From assembly GCA_025058835.1 (NCBI GenBank), contig JANXEI010000001.1:314561-378560 (forward strand): a DNA stretch of 64,000 nt. The letters are read 5' to 3'. Every line of letters starts with the position of its first letter. The first letter of the stretch is position 1. The DNA comes from Acidilobaceae archaeon (GTDB lineage: Archaea; Thermoproteota; Thermoprotei_A; Sulfolobales; Acidilobaceae). Below the pieces are notes generated by a model. It was not told the DNA's origin. It worked only from the letters and a program-made list of their open reading frames with translations, and searched no databases. Made by a program: the position numbers and the translations under genes. Positions 26,285-35,181 of this stretch are shown here, piece after piece.

Positions 26285-27385
26285 CTAATCAATTTCCCTC
26301 AATGCCTCGCTTGAAAGCATTTGCAAGTAGTCCTCAGCAGTCATCTCCACGACTAGGTCACTATTCGCCTGATACTTGGGAACATCCTTCTTCATCATCT
26401 CTAACATGCCGGCGTTCCAAAAGTCCCACCTCTTCGACCTGTTGTCGTAGTTCCTGATGGGCAGCACCTGCCTGAAAAAAATCCCGGCATAGGGTAGAAC
26501 GTGAGAGCTGACGCGAAAGGCCCCACACATATCCTTTACGAATGATAGGACGCTTGGAATGTATTTCGGAGGTATGGAGAAAATGGTGATAAGGAGCCCT
26601 CCTCTTTCCTTCATCATTGCAACGCTATATAGGTAGGTAGAGAAATACCTTGTCAGATCATTGGTACACCTGCGATCTCCTTCCACAAACGCATACACCA
26701 GCGTGCTGTTGGATGACGAATCATATAATATAGCCTTGGAGCCTCTCATAGCCCCTGCTATGTGGCTGAGGTGGTAGAGAACTTTCCTCTTAGCCCTGCT
26801 TACGTTGAGAGTAGTTAGGGCACTCCACGTCTCCACTAGAGCGCCCACGGCATCTACTTCGCCCCTCATCAGCAAGTACAAGTCCACATAGTCTTTCACT
26901 AGATTCATGGTCTCGCCCTCGTAGGGCAGTAACAACCTGGGATCCACAGGCGGGTGGCCCTCGTTCTCTTTCAATGCCATGAGGGGGTTCTGGCTGTACC
27001 TCTCAGCTAAGTAGTACTGAATGCTTGGCTTACTTAGGACGAGGTCGTCTAGAACGTGGAACGCAGATGGCTCCCCCAAACTCTTCTTCAGCAGCTCCAT
27101 CAAGTCCTGCACGTTCTCCTCTGGCACCCTATAGAACACTAGGGTGCCTTGGTTCGTGTGGTTTATGGAGGAGGCCCAATCGATGGCTGGAACGCTTCTC
27201 AACCAAGTGCTTTCATATGCTACAGCTATCACCCTTAGGCCTATGAGGCGATGAACGAAATCTAAGCGGAACCTTACTCTGGCCCTTTCTCTCAGCACCG
27301 AAAAGAACCTCGATATGGATGGCTGGGGTATCCCCAACTCCCTTTCCATCTCTACCTGCAAATATGGCGGGTTATGGTATTGCAC
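26285..27385 (-). CDS. Winged-helix transcription regulator-like protein of unknown class
   Basis: 366 residues from GTG at 27385. The first 40 residues contain a helix-turn-helix recognition pair (LQVEMERELGIPQPSISRFF). The remaining 300 residues are an unrecognised effector-type region. The reading frame is open 34 codons further upstream, to 27487, and those codons encode what looks like the first helix of the winged helix (SRYAELLDYVQ), yet hold no ATG, GTG or TTG. So either the N-terminal domain is trimmed or an unusual start is used. It sits between pyrB and pyrD; a role in pyrimidine control is possible but unproven. Confidence 0.65.
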   Translation of the reverse strand: MQYHNPPYLQVEMERELGIPQPSISRFFSVLRERARVRFRLDFVHRLIGLRVIAVAYESTWLRSVPAIDWASSINHTNQGTLVFYRVPEENVQDLMELLKKSLGEPSAFHVLDDLVLSKPSIQYYLAERYSQNPLMALKENEGHPPVDPRLLLPYEGETMNLVKDYVDLYLLMRGEVDAVGALVETWSALTTLNVSRAKRKVLYHLSHIAGAMRGSKAILYDSSSNSTLVYAFVEGDRRCTNDLTRYFSTYLYSVAMMKERGGLLITIFSIPPKYIPSVLSFVKDMCGAFRVSSHVLPYAGIFFRQVLPIRNYDNRSKRWDFWNAGMLEMMKKDVPKYQANSDLVVEMTAEDYLQMLSSEALREID

Positions 27386-27565
27386 ATAGTCCAGAAGCTC
27401 TGCATACCTGCTCTGTGGTCTCTCCTCGTTTCCCGAGATTATTTCAATGAACGTTCTAGATAGACCCTCGAAGTTCGATCGGCTTCCCTATGAGAAGTGT
27501 ATAGATGAGACGCTTAAAAGCTCTTTTCTTTATAGAAGGCTTAAGACCGTGTGTCTATATCGCCT

Positions 27566-28477
27566 CTATTCTCTATGCGCTAGCCCTACGATCTCCCTCA
27601 CGTCCTCGAAGCCCTCTGCCCAGAGGAACTTCTCCATACCCCTCAGAACCTCTGTTATGACAGTCTCTCCCCTGTCCATGAGAGCTGAGCCTATCTGTAC
27701 TGCCTTAGCGCCTGCCAGCATCAGCTCCACTGCAGTTTCCCAGTCCTTAACTCCGCCTACGCCAAAGATGTCTGCCTTAGTCTCCTTGTACACGTCATAT
27801 ATTACCCTTACTGCTATTGGATGAATGGACTCCCCACCCAAGCCTCCGTGCTTGTTCCCTAGGAGGGGCTTCTTGCGGTAAACGTCTATCTTCATAGATC
27901 TGATGGTGTTTATGAGAGCGAGAGCTCTAGCCCCGCCCTCTAGAGATTTCACGGCCACCTCTAGCACCTTGTCAGATAGCCCAAGCTTGGCAATCACCGG
28001 CACCTTCACTACCGATGCTACGTTCTTCACGACCTCGTAGGAGACTGCCGGGTCCTGGCCCATCTCGAGTCCGCCTCCTTTGAAGTGAGGACAGCTGAGG
28101 TTCAGCTCGAGAGCGTCAACGCCTCCCTCCTCCAACATCCCAGCAACTTCTACGAACTCTTGCACAGAGGTGCCTGCGACGCTCCCTATGACAGGAACCC
28201 TGCCAGCAGCCTTCTTCAGCTCCGGTATCATTGACCTCACCCTATCGGCGCCCGGGTTTGCAAGGCCTACAGCAACTAGCCATCCGCCTGGCACCTTCAC
28301 CACTCTAGGCTGAGCATAGCCTGCCCTGTACTCCTTCGTAGTAGTCTTGAGCACCACCCCTCCCGCGCCTGCCTCCACCATCCTCACAATAGCCTCGGGA
28401 CTCCACTCTAAGACTCCGCTGGCATTGGTTATGGGAGTCCTGAGAACGAGACCCCCTACGTTAACCTCTGTTCTCAA
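27566..28477 (-). CDS. pyrD: Dihydroorotate dehydrogenase, class 1B-like
   Basis: FMN enzyme that oxidises dihydroorotate to orotate. The barrel shows NASGVLEW, a KTTTKEYRAG loop, the catalytic loop NLSCPHFKGG with the active-site cysteine typical of class 1 enzymes, IAKLG and the GVGGV phosphate-binding loop near the end. At 303 residues it matches the catalytic PyrD subunit of class 1B. No PyrK-type electron-transfer subunit is seen nearby. Its start overlaps the end of pyrC by 17 bases, so pyrI-pyrC-pyrD is an operon. Confidence 0.94.
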   Translation of the reverse strand: MRTEVNVGGLVLRTPITNASGVLEWSPEAIVRMVEAGAGGVVLKTTTKEYRAGYAQPRVVKVPGGWLVAVGLANPGADRVRSMIPELKKAAGRVPVIGSVAGTSVQEFVEVAGMLEEGGVDALELNLSCPHFKGGGLEMGQDPAVSYEVVKNVASVVKVPVIAKLGLSDKVLEVAVKSLEGGARALALINTIRSMKIDVYRKKPLLGNKHGGLGGESIHPIAVRVIYDVYKETKADIFGVGGVKDWETAVELMLAGAKAVQIGSALMDRGETVITEVLRGMEKFLWAEGFEDVREIVGLAHRE

Positions 28478-29702
28478 ACATGTTCACCCCAGTACTCTCC
28501 TGCTCATCGCTTATTAGTTTACCTCTTATAACAGTTGCGAGACACCTCGCCCTCCTAACTCCCAAGTAAGGAGTTATCTTCCCCTTCGACCTCAGGCTCC
28601 CAGGCGAGATCTCTGGCTCTAGCGAAAAAACGCTAAGGCTCAGGCTCCTCTTGATCCCAAGTACCTTTGCTACTCTCAGGGAGGTCATCTCCACGTAAAG
28701 GTCCCTTAGCCCTAGCCTCTCGAAAATGAGCAGGAGGGCACCGGGCCAGCTCTCCAGGCTTGAGAAGCCCGGGGAGCACTGTTCAGGGGGGAGCCACGAC
28801 TTCTCATAAGGCGCATGAGGAGCATGGTCGCTGGCTACAGCATCTACGACCCCGTCAAAGATCATCTGCCAGAGCCCCCAACTCTCAGCTACTCCTCGCA
28901 GTGGAGGGTTGACCTTTGACTCGCAGAAGGGGTTGCAGAGGGACTTGAAGTTGTGCTTGTGCCATATCAGGTGGTGGGGAGTTACGTCCACAGTGTAGCC
29001 GTAGCTCTTTGCCATTAGGACTGTCCTTGGGCATGAGACGTGAGTTATGTGTACTTTCGGAGAGGCTGCGCATCTCCTGGTGAGCCTCCTGATCTCCTCC
29101 ACTCCCATCATCTCTGCTGGACAATTTCTGAAGAGATCTCTGTCGTAGCCATAGTCGGGCACCCTTATCATCTCAGGGTGCTCAGAATGAACTATGATCA
29201 GGAGCCCTCTTTCCTCTGCTGCCTTGAACGTTTCGCACAGAACTTCTTCCCTTTCCATGTCCTCAGGGTATATCTTGAACCCTGCTATCGGCATGGCAGC
29301 CATAATCCTCGCCTCCTCTACGGACTCTGGCACCCCTGCATAGATCCCGTAGTCGACCTTAGCTCCCCTCCTTAGAGCCTCGAGCTTCTCCCTGAGCGTC
29401 CTGGCGTTCCTTATGTGAGGCCTCGTGTTCGGCATATCTACAACGCCAGTCACGCAGCCTGCCAGCGCTGCGAGGGTGCCAGAGGTCTCGTCCTCCTTGT
29501 ATGAGAGCTGAAGTCCCCGTAGGTGGACGTGCATGTCAATTATGCCTGGCAATGCCACCGAGCTCATGCCCCTCAGGTCCACATACGCTTCTCTTTTCTC
29601 CCCTACTTCCCCGTCGGGCAGGCTGAGGCAGGAACTTCTTATCCAGCCTGAAGGGTGCCAGAGCAAGTCCACGCAGAGGCCCCTATAGGAGGGTCTTTGC
29701 AA
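28461..29702 (-). CDS. pyrC: Dihydroorotase
   Basis: Zinc amidohydrolase that closes carbamoyl aspartate to dihydroorotate. Metal ligands are visible in IDMHVHLR, in a later HITHVS segment and in ASDHAPH. The carboxylated lysine is probably in GFKIYPED. At 413 residues it is the long type I form found in archaea and Gram-positive bacteria. It overlaps pyrI by 20 bases at its 5' end and pyrD by 17 bases at its 3' end. Confidence 0.94.
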   Translation of the reverse strand: MQRPSYRGLCVDLLWHPSGWIRSSCLSLPDGEVGEKREAYVDLRGMSSVALPGIIDMHVHLRGLQLSYKEDETSGTLAALAGCVTGVVDMPNTRPHIRNARTLREKLEALRRGAKVDYGIYAGVPESVEEARIMAAMPIAGFKIYPEDMEREEVLCETFKAAEERGLLIIVHSEHPEMIRVPDYGYDRDLFRNCPAEMMGVEEIRRLTRRCAASPKVHITHVSCPRTVLMAKSYGYTVDVTPHHLIWHKHNFKSLCNPFCESKVNPPLRGVAESWGLWQMIFDGVVDAVASDHAPHAPYEKSWLPPEQCSPGFSSLESWPGALLLIFERLGLRDLYVEMTSLRVAKVLGIKRSLSLSVFSLEPEISPGSLRSKGKITPYLGVRRARCLATVIRGKLISDEQESTGVNMFENRG

Positions 29703-30153
29703 TGTCCCCCTCCCCTACATAGGTACCGCAGTATGCGCATTTGTAGAGCAGGGGGCTAGAGGAGACTAAAGTCATTCTCGAGAGCACATACTCCCCCTTT
29801 TTCCTCGTTATGCAAGAGGAGTTCGGACAGGGCAGTATCTTCTCCACCACCTCTGGGGGCCTTACCTTCTGCTTCAGGACCACGTTCCCCTCCCTGATTA
29901 TATTAAGCGTAGCGTTAGGAGCCACTAGGCTCACGAGGTTTATCTGCTCGCTTGTCAGGAAGAGTCCTTCCACTTTCACTATGTCCTTCTTCCCAAGCTT
30001 CTTGCTCTCCACATTGCTAACGACGGCCATGGTGTATCCAGAGCCTTCGAGGCCTAACAGCCTCACGACCTGGAAGCCCTTACCAGCACTGATGTGGTCT
30101 ATTACGGTGCCCTCCCTTATCTTCCTGACTAACAAGCCCTCCTCTGTGCTCAC
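29683..30153 (-). CDS. pyrI: Aspartate carbamoyltransferase regulatory subunit
   Basis: Allosteric subunit that binds nucleotides and links PyrB trimers. VRKIREGTVIDHI begins the effector domain; the C-terminal zinc domain has its four cysteines in CPNSSC and CAYCG. The frame reaches upstream to 30174, but GTG at 30153 gives STEEGLLVRKI, the usual start, and 156 codons with stop, the usual length. It leads the pyrI-pyrC-pyrD operon, opposite in direction to pyrB, so both subunits must be made from two separate transcripts. Confidence 0.94.
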   Translation of the reverse strand: MSTEEGLLVRKIREGTVIDHISAGKGFQVVRLLGLEGSGYTMAVVSNVESKKLGKKDIVKVEGLFLTSEQINLVSLVAPNATLNIIREGNVVLKQKVRPPEVVEKILPCPNSSCITRKKGEYVLSRMTLVSSSPLLYKCAYCGTYVGEGDIAKTLL

Positions 30154-30185
30154 GAGGAACCACAGTAACAACAACTCCTCTGCCC

Positions 30186-31229
30186 TTAAAAGTTAGAGGG
30201 CCTCTTGGGAGGAGACTTGTTCCCTAGCCCCGACTCTGCCACCAGCGGGTTCCTGATCTTGAACCTCTCCTCTGCCTCCGCCAACCCTCTCTCGTGATAT
30301 GCTAGGGCTTCCCAATATCCGTCGACGTAGTCTTTCACAAATATGAGCTCTGAGAGCCATTTGGCAGACTTCCAGCCATATAGGTGAGGCACAACAAGCC
30401 TTGCGGGGAACCCTCCCTCGGTGCTCAGGGGCGAGCCGTTTAGTCCCACAGCCACAATGGTGTTCTCGTTCAGAGCGTCCTCGAGGGGGAGGACAGTGGA
30501 GTATCCCTTTACGCTTTTTGCTATGACCCACCTAGCCTCGCTGCTGACCTTGGAGCTCTCTGCCAAGTCGACAAGTCTCACCCCCTGCCATGAGTTCCCC
30601 TTGACGCTCCACCCTGTAACGCAGTGGAAGTCCCTGTCCCTAAACGTGGAAGATCTCCTGCTCACCTCCTCGAGGCTTAGGGAGAGCTCCCTCTCCACTA
30701 GCCCCCTCACCTTTAGAGACCATCTAGATCCGTCCACCTGCTGGACCCCCTCGGCTGCATAGATCACGAACCTCTTCGCAGCCCTTTGCCCTGCCGGCCA
30801 CGTGGTCCCAGAGCTCTTGAGATAAGTTATGCCCATGTTGTATCCCGTGCTTACTCTCCCTCCTTCCACAAGCTCTTCCCAGGCGCTCCGGGAGATGTGG
30901 TCCTTCGATGAAGAAAAGAGCACGCCAGATACGTTTATCATGACGTCGCCGCTCTCCACCACCCTTAGCTGACCTACTTGCATGCCGAGCGAGCGTAGTT
31001 CGAAGGCATAGAGGTTGAAGCGCTCCCCGCTGTACTCCCAGTGAGCGAGGTAGGCCTCCGCCTTCATGTCGAGCAGCTCCTCTAACACTCCCTTTGCTTC
31101 AAAGGCAACTCCAACCGCATCTTGCGGCTGGAGGACCTCCTTGTCGCCTGTGCACTCGAAGACCAGGGGTAGGTCGATCTCGGCCAAGAGAGGATTATAG
31201 TATACCGTGCAGCCGTGAATGCCCCCCAA
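30186..31229 (-). CDS. Molybdopterin-dependent oxidoreductase with unknown N-terminal domain
   Basis: The C-terminal half (about 150-330) is a sulfite-oxidase/YedY-type molybdopterin fold: the Mo-ligand cysteine is Cys203 in DFHCVTGW, followed by WQGVRLVDL and, near residue 280, VPHLYGWKSAKW. The first 140 residues are a separate domain that I do not recognise. There is no signal peptide or Tat motif, so it should be cytoplasmic, unlike many relatives. The gene lies directly upstream of pyrI on the same strand but is probably not functionally linked. Substrate unknown; no partner heme or cytochrome gene is nearby. Confidence 0.8.
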   Translation of the reverse strand: MGGIHGCTVYYNPLLAEIDLPLVFECTGDKEVLQPQDAVGVAFEAKGVLEELLDMKAEAYLAHWEYSGERFNLYAFELRSLGMQVGQLRVVESGDVMINVSGVLFSSSKDHISRSAWEELVEGGRVSTGYNMGITYLKSSGTTWPAGQRAAKRFVIYAAEGVQQVDGSRWSLKVRGLVERELSLSLEEVSRRSSTFRDRDFHCVTGWSVKGNSWQGVRLVDLAESSKVSSEARWVIAKSVKGYSTVLPLEDALNENTIVAVGLNGSPLSTEGGFPARLVVPHLYGWKSAKWLSELIFVKDYVDGYWEALAYHERGLAEAEERFKIRNPLVAESGLGNKSPPKRPSNF

Positions 31230-31269
31230 CTCTTCTCTTTCTGCTCTCGCCCGCCCGTTCTAAAATGTT

Positions 31270-32037
31270 TTAGGGAAAGAGTCCCTCTCTTACCTCTCTT
31301 GCATACCTCTCCACGGCTTCCCTTGCGATGCTCATGAGATCTACGTACTTCTTTGCGAAGGGAGGAACGTTCTCTGAGAGTCCGAGGACGTCATGGATGA
31401 CCAACACCTGTCCGTCGCACTCGCGGCCGCTGCCTATACATATAGTCGGTATCTGAAGCTTCTTTGTGATAGTAGCCGCTACTTCTGGATTAGTGAACTC
31501 TATTACTACAGCGAAGGCTCCTGCCTCCTGAACTGCTTCCGCGTCTTTGAGAAGCTGCCTCGCCTCCTCCGCAGTGTTCCCCCTCATCTTGTATCCTCCA
31601 AGTTTCAGGTACCGCTGCGGGTTGAGCCCTATGTGGGCCATGACGGGCACGCCTACCTTCGCTATGGCCCTGATCCTGTCCGCATACTCGCTCCCGCCCT
31701 CGAGCTTCACTGCCTCTGCTCCGCTCCTCACGAAAGCGATGGCAGACCTCACGGCATCGCTTTCGCTCGTCTCATAGCTCCCGAAAGGCATATCTCCCAC
31801 AACGAGAGCCCTCGGCCTAGCCCTAGCCACAGCTTCGGTGTGCCATAACATTTGTCTGAGCGTAACGCCGTGCGTAGATGGCATCCCCATCATGACCATG
31901 GCTAGGCTATCCCCTACGAGTATGGCATCAACGCCTGCAGAATCCGCAATCTTGGCCGTGGGGTAATCGTAGGCCGTTATCATAACTATCTTCCTGGAAC
32001 CTTTCATTCCCAAAATGTCCTTAGCCCTCACCTTCAC
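31270..32037 (-). CDS. panB: 3-methyl-2-oxobutanoate hydroxymethyltransferase
   Basis: Makes ketopantoate for coenzyme A from ketoisovalerate and methylene-tetrahydropterin. The barrel shows MITAYDYPTAKIAD, the metal-binding LVGDSLAMVM, GDMPFGSYE, AVKLEGG and HIGLNPQ, all diagnostic. At 255 residues the length is typical. It is one base downstream of panE on the same strand, so two consecutive pantoate steps are coupled. Confidence 0.96.
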   Translation of the reverse strand: MKVRAKDILGMKGSRKIVMITAYDYPTAKIADSAGVDAILVGDSLAMVMMGMPSTHGVTLRQMLWHTEAVARARPRALVVGDMPFGSYETSESDAVRSAIAFVRSGAEAVKLEGGSEYADRIRAIAKVGVPVMAHIGLNPQRYLKLGGYKMRGNTAEEARQLLKDAEAVQEAGAFAVVIEFTNPEVAATITKKLQIPTICIGSGRECDGQVLVIHDVLGLSENVPPFAKKYVDLMSIAREAVERYAREVREGLFP

Positions 32038-32038
32038 T

Positions 32039-32953
32039 TCAACTGCCCCCGGAGCGGCGACGTGAGGCTTTATAATACTCTACGGCCTTCAGGAGCATAA
32101 GGAGCGTTCTGTTACACCTGGCCTCTACGCCAAGCCTGGAGGCTACCTGTACTACGTAGCCGTTTATCTCTTCTATCTCTGTCCTCCTCCCGCTCTCGAG
32201 GTCCTGGAGCATCGATGACCTATTATTCCTCGTCCTCTCGGCTATTCTAAGCGTGTACTCCACGGGATCTTCGGGTAACTCTACTCCGGAGGCCTGTGCT
32301 ACCATTCTTACCTCTTCTGCGACGCATTCCACAAGAGGTCTGAGCATAGGTTCCAGCACCACGTAGTTCTCTGAGCTCACAAGTGCCGTGATGGGATTAA
32401 TGATCGCGTTCGCAGCCAGCTTGAGCCAAAGCCAGCTCTCTATTCGGTCCACCACCTCTACGATTGCCCCTCCCCTCCTCAGGACTTCTGCAAATGGTGC
32501 AGGGTCTACGGTCGAACTCCTCGCTCTTCCCAAGAGCAATCTCCCTACCCCTCTCACCTCCACATGGTTGTCCCCTCTTCTGACGACCCCATATTCTACG
32601 ATCCCTCCCACAGTAGCTCTCTTCACCTCCAGCGCCCTCTCGAAGGCTAGGAGACCGTTCGAGAACGTCACTAGCGTGCTCGAGACTGGGGCCGCTGAAG
32701 CTATGGCAAGGGGCGCGTCGTAGGCCTTGGTGGTAATCAGGGAGTATGCGCAGCCCTCTGGAGGGGGCCTGGTATCTGCCTGGAGCTCATAGCTGCCCTC
32801 CAGCAGTCCAGAGACTTTCATGCCCTCCCGGCTCAACCTCTCTGCCTGCTCCTCCCTCCGCACTACTCCAAAAACTGACAGCCCTGCTCTCGCAAGGAAG
32901 AGGCCAATTAGGCCGCCAATGGAGCCCATGCCGAAGATGCAGATGGGTCTCAC
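32039..32953 (-). CDS. panE: Ketopantoate reductase
   Basis: Reduces ketopantoate to pantoate with NAD(P)H. The N-terminal dinucleotide fold begins CIFGMGSIGGLIGLFLA (about 4-20). The C-terminal helical domain contains the catalytic lysine in WLWLKLAANAIINPITAL and the SSMLQDLESGRRTEIEEINGYV segment with the substrate-binding Ser and Glu. At 304 residues the length is normal. The start overlaps the threonine dehydratase stop (ATGA). Confidence 0.95.
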   Translation of the reverse strand: MRPICIFGMGSIGGLIGLFLARAGLSVFGVVRREEQAERLSREGMKVSGLLEGSYELQADTRPPPEGCAYSLITTKAYDAPLAIASAAPVSSTLVTFSNGLLAFERALEVKRATVGGIVEYGVVRRGDNHVEVRGVGRLLLGRARSSTVDPAPFAEVLRRGGAIVEVVDRIESWLWLKLAANAIINPITALVSSENYVVLEPMLRPLVECVAEEVRMVAQASGVELPEDPVEYTLRIAERTRNNRSSMLQDLESGRRTEIEEINGYVVQVASRLGVEARCNRTLLMLLKAVEYYKASRRRSGGS

Positions 32954-34188
32954 TCTCGCGGGCCCCTCTCCAGAGAGAAGGAGTAACCGTCCTTCTCTAG
33001 CTCTCTAACTATCTCCTCTGCTACTGCAACAGATGGGACCTCCAAGAGGAGAACTACCTTAGCGTGCCAGGGAGGAAGAGACAGGTCGACCCTATCGTGG
33101 AGTACGTCGAGCACGTTAGCCCTCTTGCTTGCCACTATGTCCAGGACCCTCTTGAGCTGTCCAGAGTAGTCTGGCACCTGTCCTACGAGCCTCACTATCT
33201 TGCCCGCCCTCGAGAGCCCCCTGATCAATATTTTGTTGAGCACCGTGAGATCTATGTTCCCCCCGCTGAGTACTATCGCTGACCTCTTCCCCTCCAGCTT
33301 CAGCTTACCCGCAAGGAGGGCTGCCACTCCTACGGCGCCTGCGCCCTCTGTGAGCGCCTTTTTCCTCTCCAGGAGGAAATAGATGGCTTGAGATATCTCC
33401 TCCTCGTCTACCGTAACCATCTCGTCCACTAGCTCAGATGCGATGGCAAAGGTTAGCTCGCCTGGCCTCTTCGTCAGGAGACCGTCTGCAACAGAAGGCT
33501 TCGGATCGATGCTGACGGGCCTGCCGGCCTTGAGGGAGGCCGTCATCTTCGGGGCTGCCTCCGCCTCTACCCCGATCACCTTTACGCTCGGCTTGAAGCG
33601 CTTCATTACTGCAGCAATCCCCGCTATGAGGCCTCCCCCTCCCACTGGCACGACAACTAAGTCCAGATCTGCCTGCTCTAACAGCTCCCAGCCCACGGTC
33701 CCTTGGCCTGCTATAACGCTCACGTCGTCGAAGGCAGGAACGAACTCGTATCCCCTCTCCTTTGCGATCTCTAGTGCCTTGAGCATTGCCTCGTCGAAGA
33801 CTCTTCCATGGAGGACCACCTCAGCCCCGTAACTCTTCGTAGCCTCTATCTTCGAAATGCTGGCCGTCTCCGGCATGACGATAACTGATCTCAGGCCAAA
33901 AGCGGAGGAAGCATATGCCACCCCCTGGGCGTGATTGCCTGCTGAGGCTGCCACCACGCCCTTTACCCTACCGATCTGTTGACTCACTTTGTATAGAGCT
34001 CCTCTTACCTTGAAACTTCCTGTCTTCTGCAAGTTCTCGTATTTGAGGAAGACTTTCCCTCCAGCTATGCGAGAGAGCGTAGAGCTCGGGTTGAGGGGAG
34101 TTACGTGCGCGTGCTTGCTAACGACCTCCCTCGCCCTCTCGCTCTCTACCACCACTTTTTGCCACAGCTGAGAGAACTCTGATCTCAT
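32950..34188 (-). CDS. ilvA: Threonine ammonia-lyase (dehydratase) with ACT domain
   Basis: PLP enzyme that converts threonine to 2-oxobutanoate, the entry to isoleucine. The PLP lysine is in GSFKVRGAL (about 57-65), the substrate loop ASAGNHAQG follows near 83, and the phosphate loop is VPVGGGGLIAG. After the catalytic domain (about 320 residues) an ACT domain (about 330-412) gives feedback control, as in TdcB/IlvA of the 400-residue type. The start overlaps the ridA stop, a link that makes sense because RidA clears the enamine/imine this enzyme releases. Confidence 0.94.
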   Translation of the reverse strand: MRSEFSQLWQKVVVESERAREVVSKHAHVTPLNPSSTLSRIAGGKVFLKYENLQKTGSFKVRGALYKVSQQIGRVKGVVAASAGNHAQGVAYASSAFGLRSVIVMPETASISKIEATKSYGAEVVLHGRVFDEAMLKALEIAKERGYEFVPAFDDVSVIAGQGTVGWELLEQADLDLVVVPVGGGGLIAGIAAVMKRFKPSVKVIGVEAEAAPKMTASLKAGRPVSIDPKPSVADGLLTKRPGELTFAIASELVDEMVTVDEEEISQAIYFLLERKKALTEGAGAVGVAALLAGKLKLEGKRSAIVLSGGNIDLTVLNKILIRGLSRAGKIVRLVGQVPDYSGQLKRVLDIVASKRANVLDVLHDRVDLSLPPWHAKVVLLLEVPSVAVAEEIVRELEKDGYSFSLERGPRE

Positions 34189-34571
34189 TTCTCCTCACAG
34201 AGGTAGGCTATAGCCTCTACTTCCACATCCGCCCCTCTCGGGAGGTTGGAGACTTCTACTACTGCTCTAGCAGGAGGGTTCTTAGAGAAGTACTCCGAGT
34301 ACACCTCGTTGAACTCCCCAAACAGCTTGATGTCCTTCAGATATACGGTTACCTTCACCACCTTGTCCAAGGAGCCCCCGGCGGCCTCCACTACTGCTTT
34401 CACGTTCTCCAAAGCCCTCCTAGCTTTCTCCGCGAATCGGCCTTCCACCATGCCTCCCGTTGCGGGATCGAGGGGTATCTGACCGGAGACGAACAAGAAA
34501 CAGCCCACAACGATCCCTTGACTGTATGGTCCTATGGGCTTGGGGGCCTGCGGGGAGTAGACAGGCTTCAA
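34185..34571 (-). CDS. ridA: RidA family enamine/imine deaminase
   Basis: Hydrolyses reactive 2-aminoacrylate and 2-aminocrotonate released by PLP dehydratases. The 128 residues include GPYSQGI, FVSGQIPLDPATG, the NVKAVVEAAGGSLD helix and the active-site arginine in PPARAVVEVSNLPRGADVEVEAIA. It is first in the minus-strand operon ridA-ilvA-panE-panB, with overlapping stop and start codons to ilvA. Its partner gene downstream is its likely source of substrate. Confidence 0.95.
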   Translation of the reverse strand: MKPVYSPQAPKPIGPYSQGIVVGCFLFVSGQIPLDPATGGMVEGRFAEKARRALENVKAVVEAAGGSLDKVVKVTVYLKDIKLFGEFNEVYSEYFSKNPPARAVVEVSNLPRGADVEVEAIAYLCEEK

Positions 34572-34644
34572 GGCTCTACACCAAATAGGTACGTCATGGA
34601 AGGATTATTACCTCTTAGATTTAAGAGCACAGGGGAACCCCCAC

Positions 34645-35181
34645 ATGGGGAACGTTGATGAGGTCGAGTCCTGGCTGGGGTGGCTCGCCTTGACGGGAGT
34701 CGGCGGCCCTATGGTGCCTTTCGTGCCGACGAGAAAGGAAGCGCTAGACATGGTGCTTAAGGTTCTGGACCTAAAAGAAGACGACGTCTTCTACGACTTG
34801 GGTTGTGGGGATGGGAGAGTTGTCATCGAGATCCTAAAGAGGTTCCCTGTCAAGAAAGGCGTTTGCGTGGAGGTTCGTCGGGACCTGCTGGAGGAGGCCG
34901 TAAAGAGGGCCAAGGCGGAAGGGGTTGAGAGCAGGTTTGTGGCAATTCATGGGGACTTCTTCGAGGTGCCGCTGAAGGAGGCCACAGTGGTTTACATGTA
35001 CCTCCTCGGCAGCGTGAACGATGCCTTGAAGCCAAAGTTGTCAAGAGATTTGGCACCAGGCACAAGGGTCGTTACCCTCGACTTCCAGGTGCCTGGCTGG
35101 AAGCCTGTAAAGACGGCAGGGAACAGGAGCGGTTGGCAGAGCACTGTATACTACTACGTCATAGGAGAGAGCGATAGATGA
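34645..35181 (+). CDS. aKMT-like protein-lysine methyltransferase
   Basis: A small SAM methyltransferase: FVPT substrate-side segment (about 26-29), motif I DLGCGDGR at 51-58, GDFFEVPLKEATVVYMYLL and KPKLSRDLAPGTRVV. This closely resembles, from memory, the crenarchaeal aKMT that broadly methylates lysines of chromatin and other proteins. At 178 residues it is a little longer at the N-terminus. A TATA-like ATTTAAGA at 34618-34625 lies about 24 bases before the ATG, predicting a leaderless message. It overlaps the aldolase start (ATGA). Confidence 0.85.
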   Translation: MGNVDEVESWLGWLALTGVGGPMVPFVPTRKEALDMVLKVLDLKEDDVFYDLGCGDGRVVIEILKRFPVKKGVCVEVRRDLLEEAVKRAKAEGVESRFVAIHGDFFEVPLKEATVVYMYLLGSVNDALKPKLSRDLAPGTRVVTLDFQVPGWKPVKTAGNRSGWQSTVYYYVIGESDR

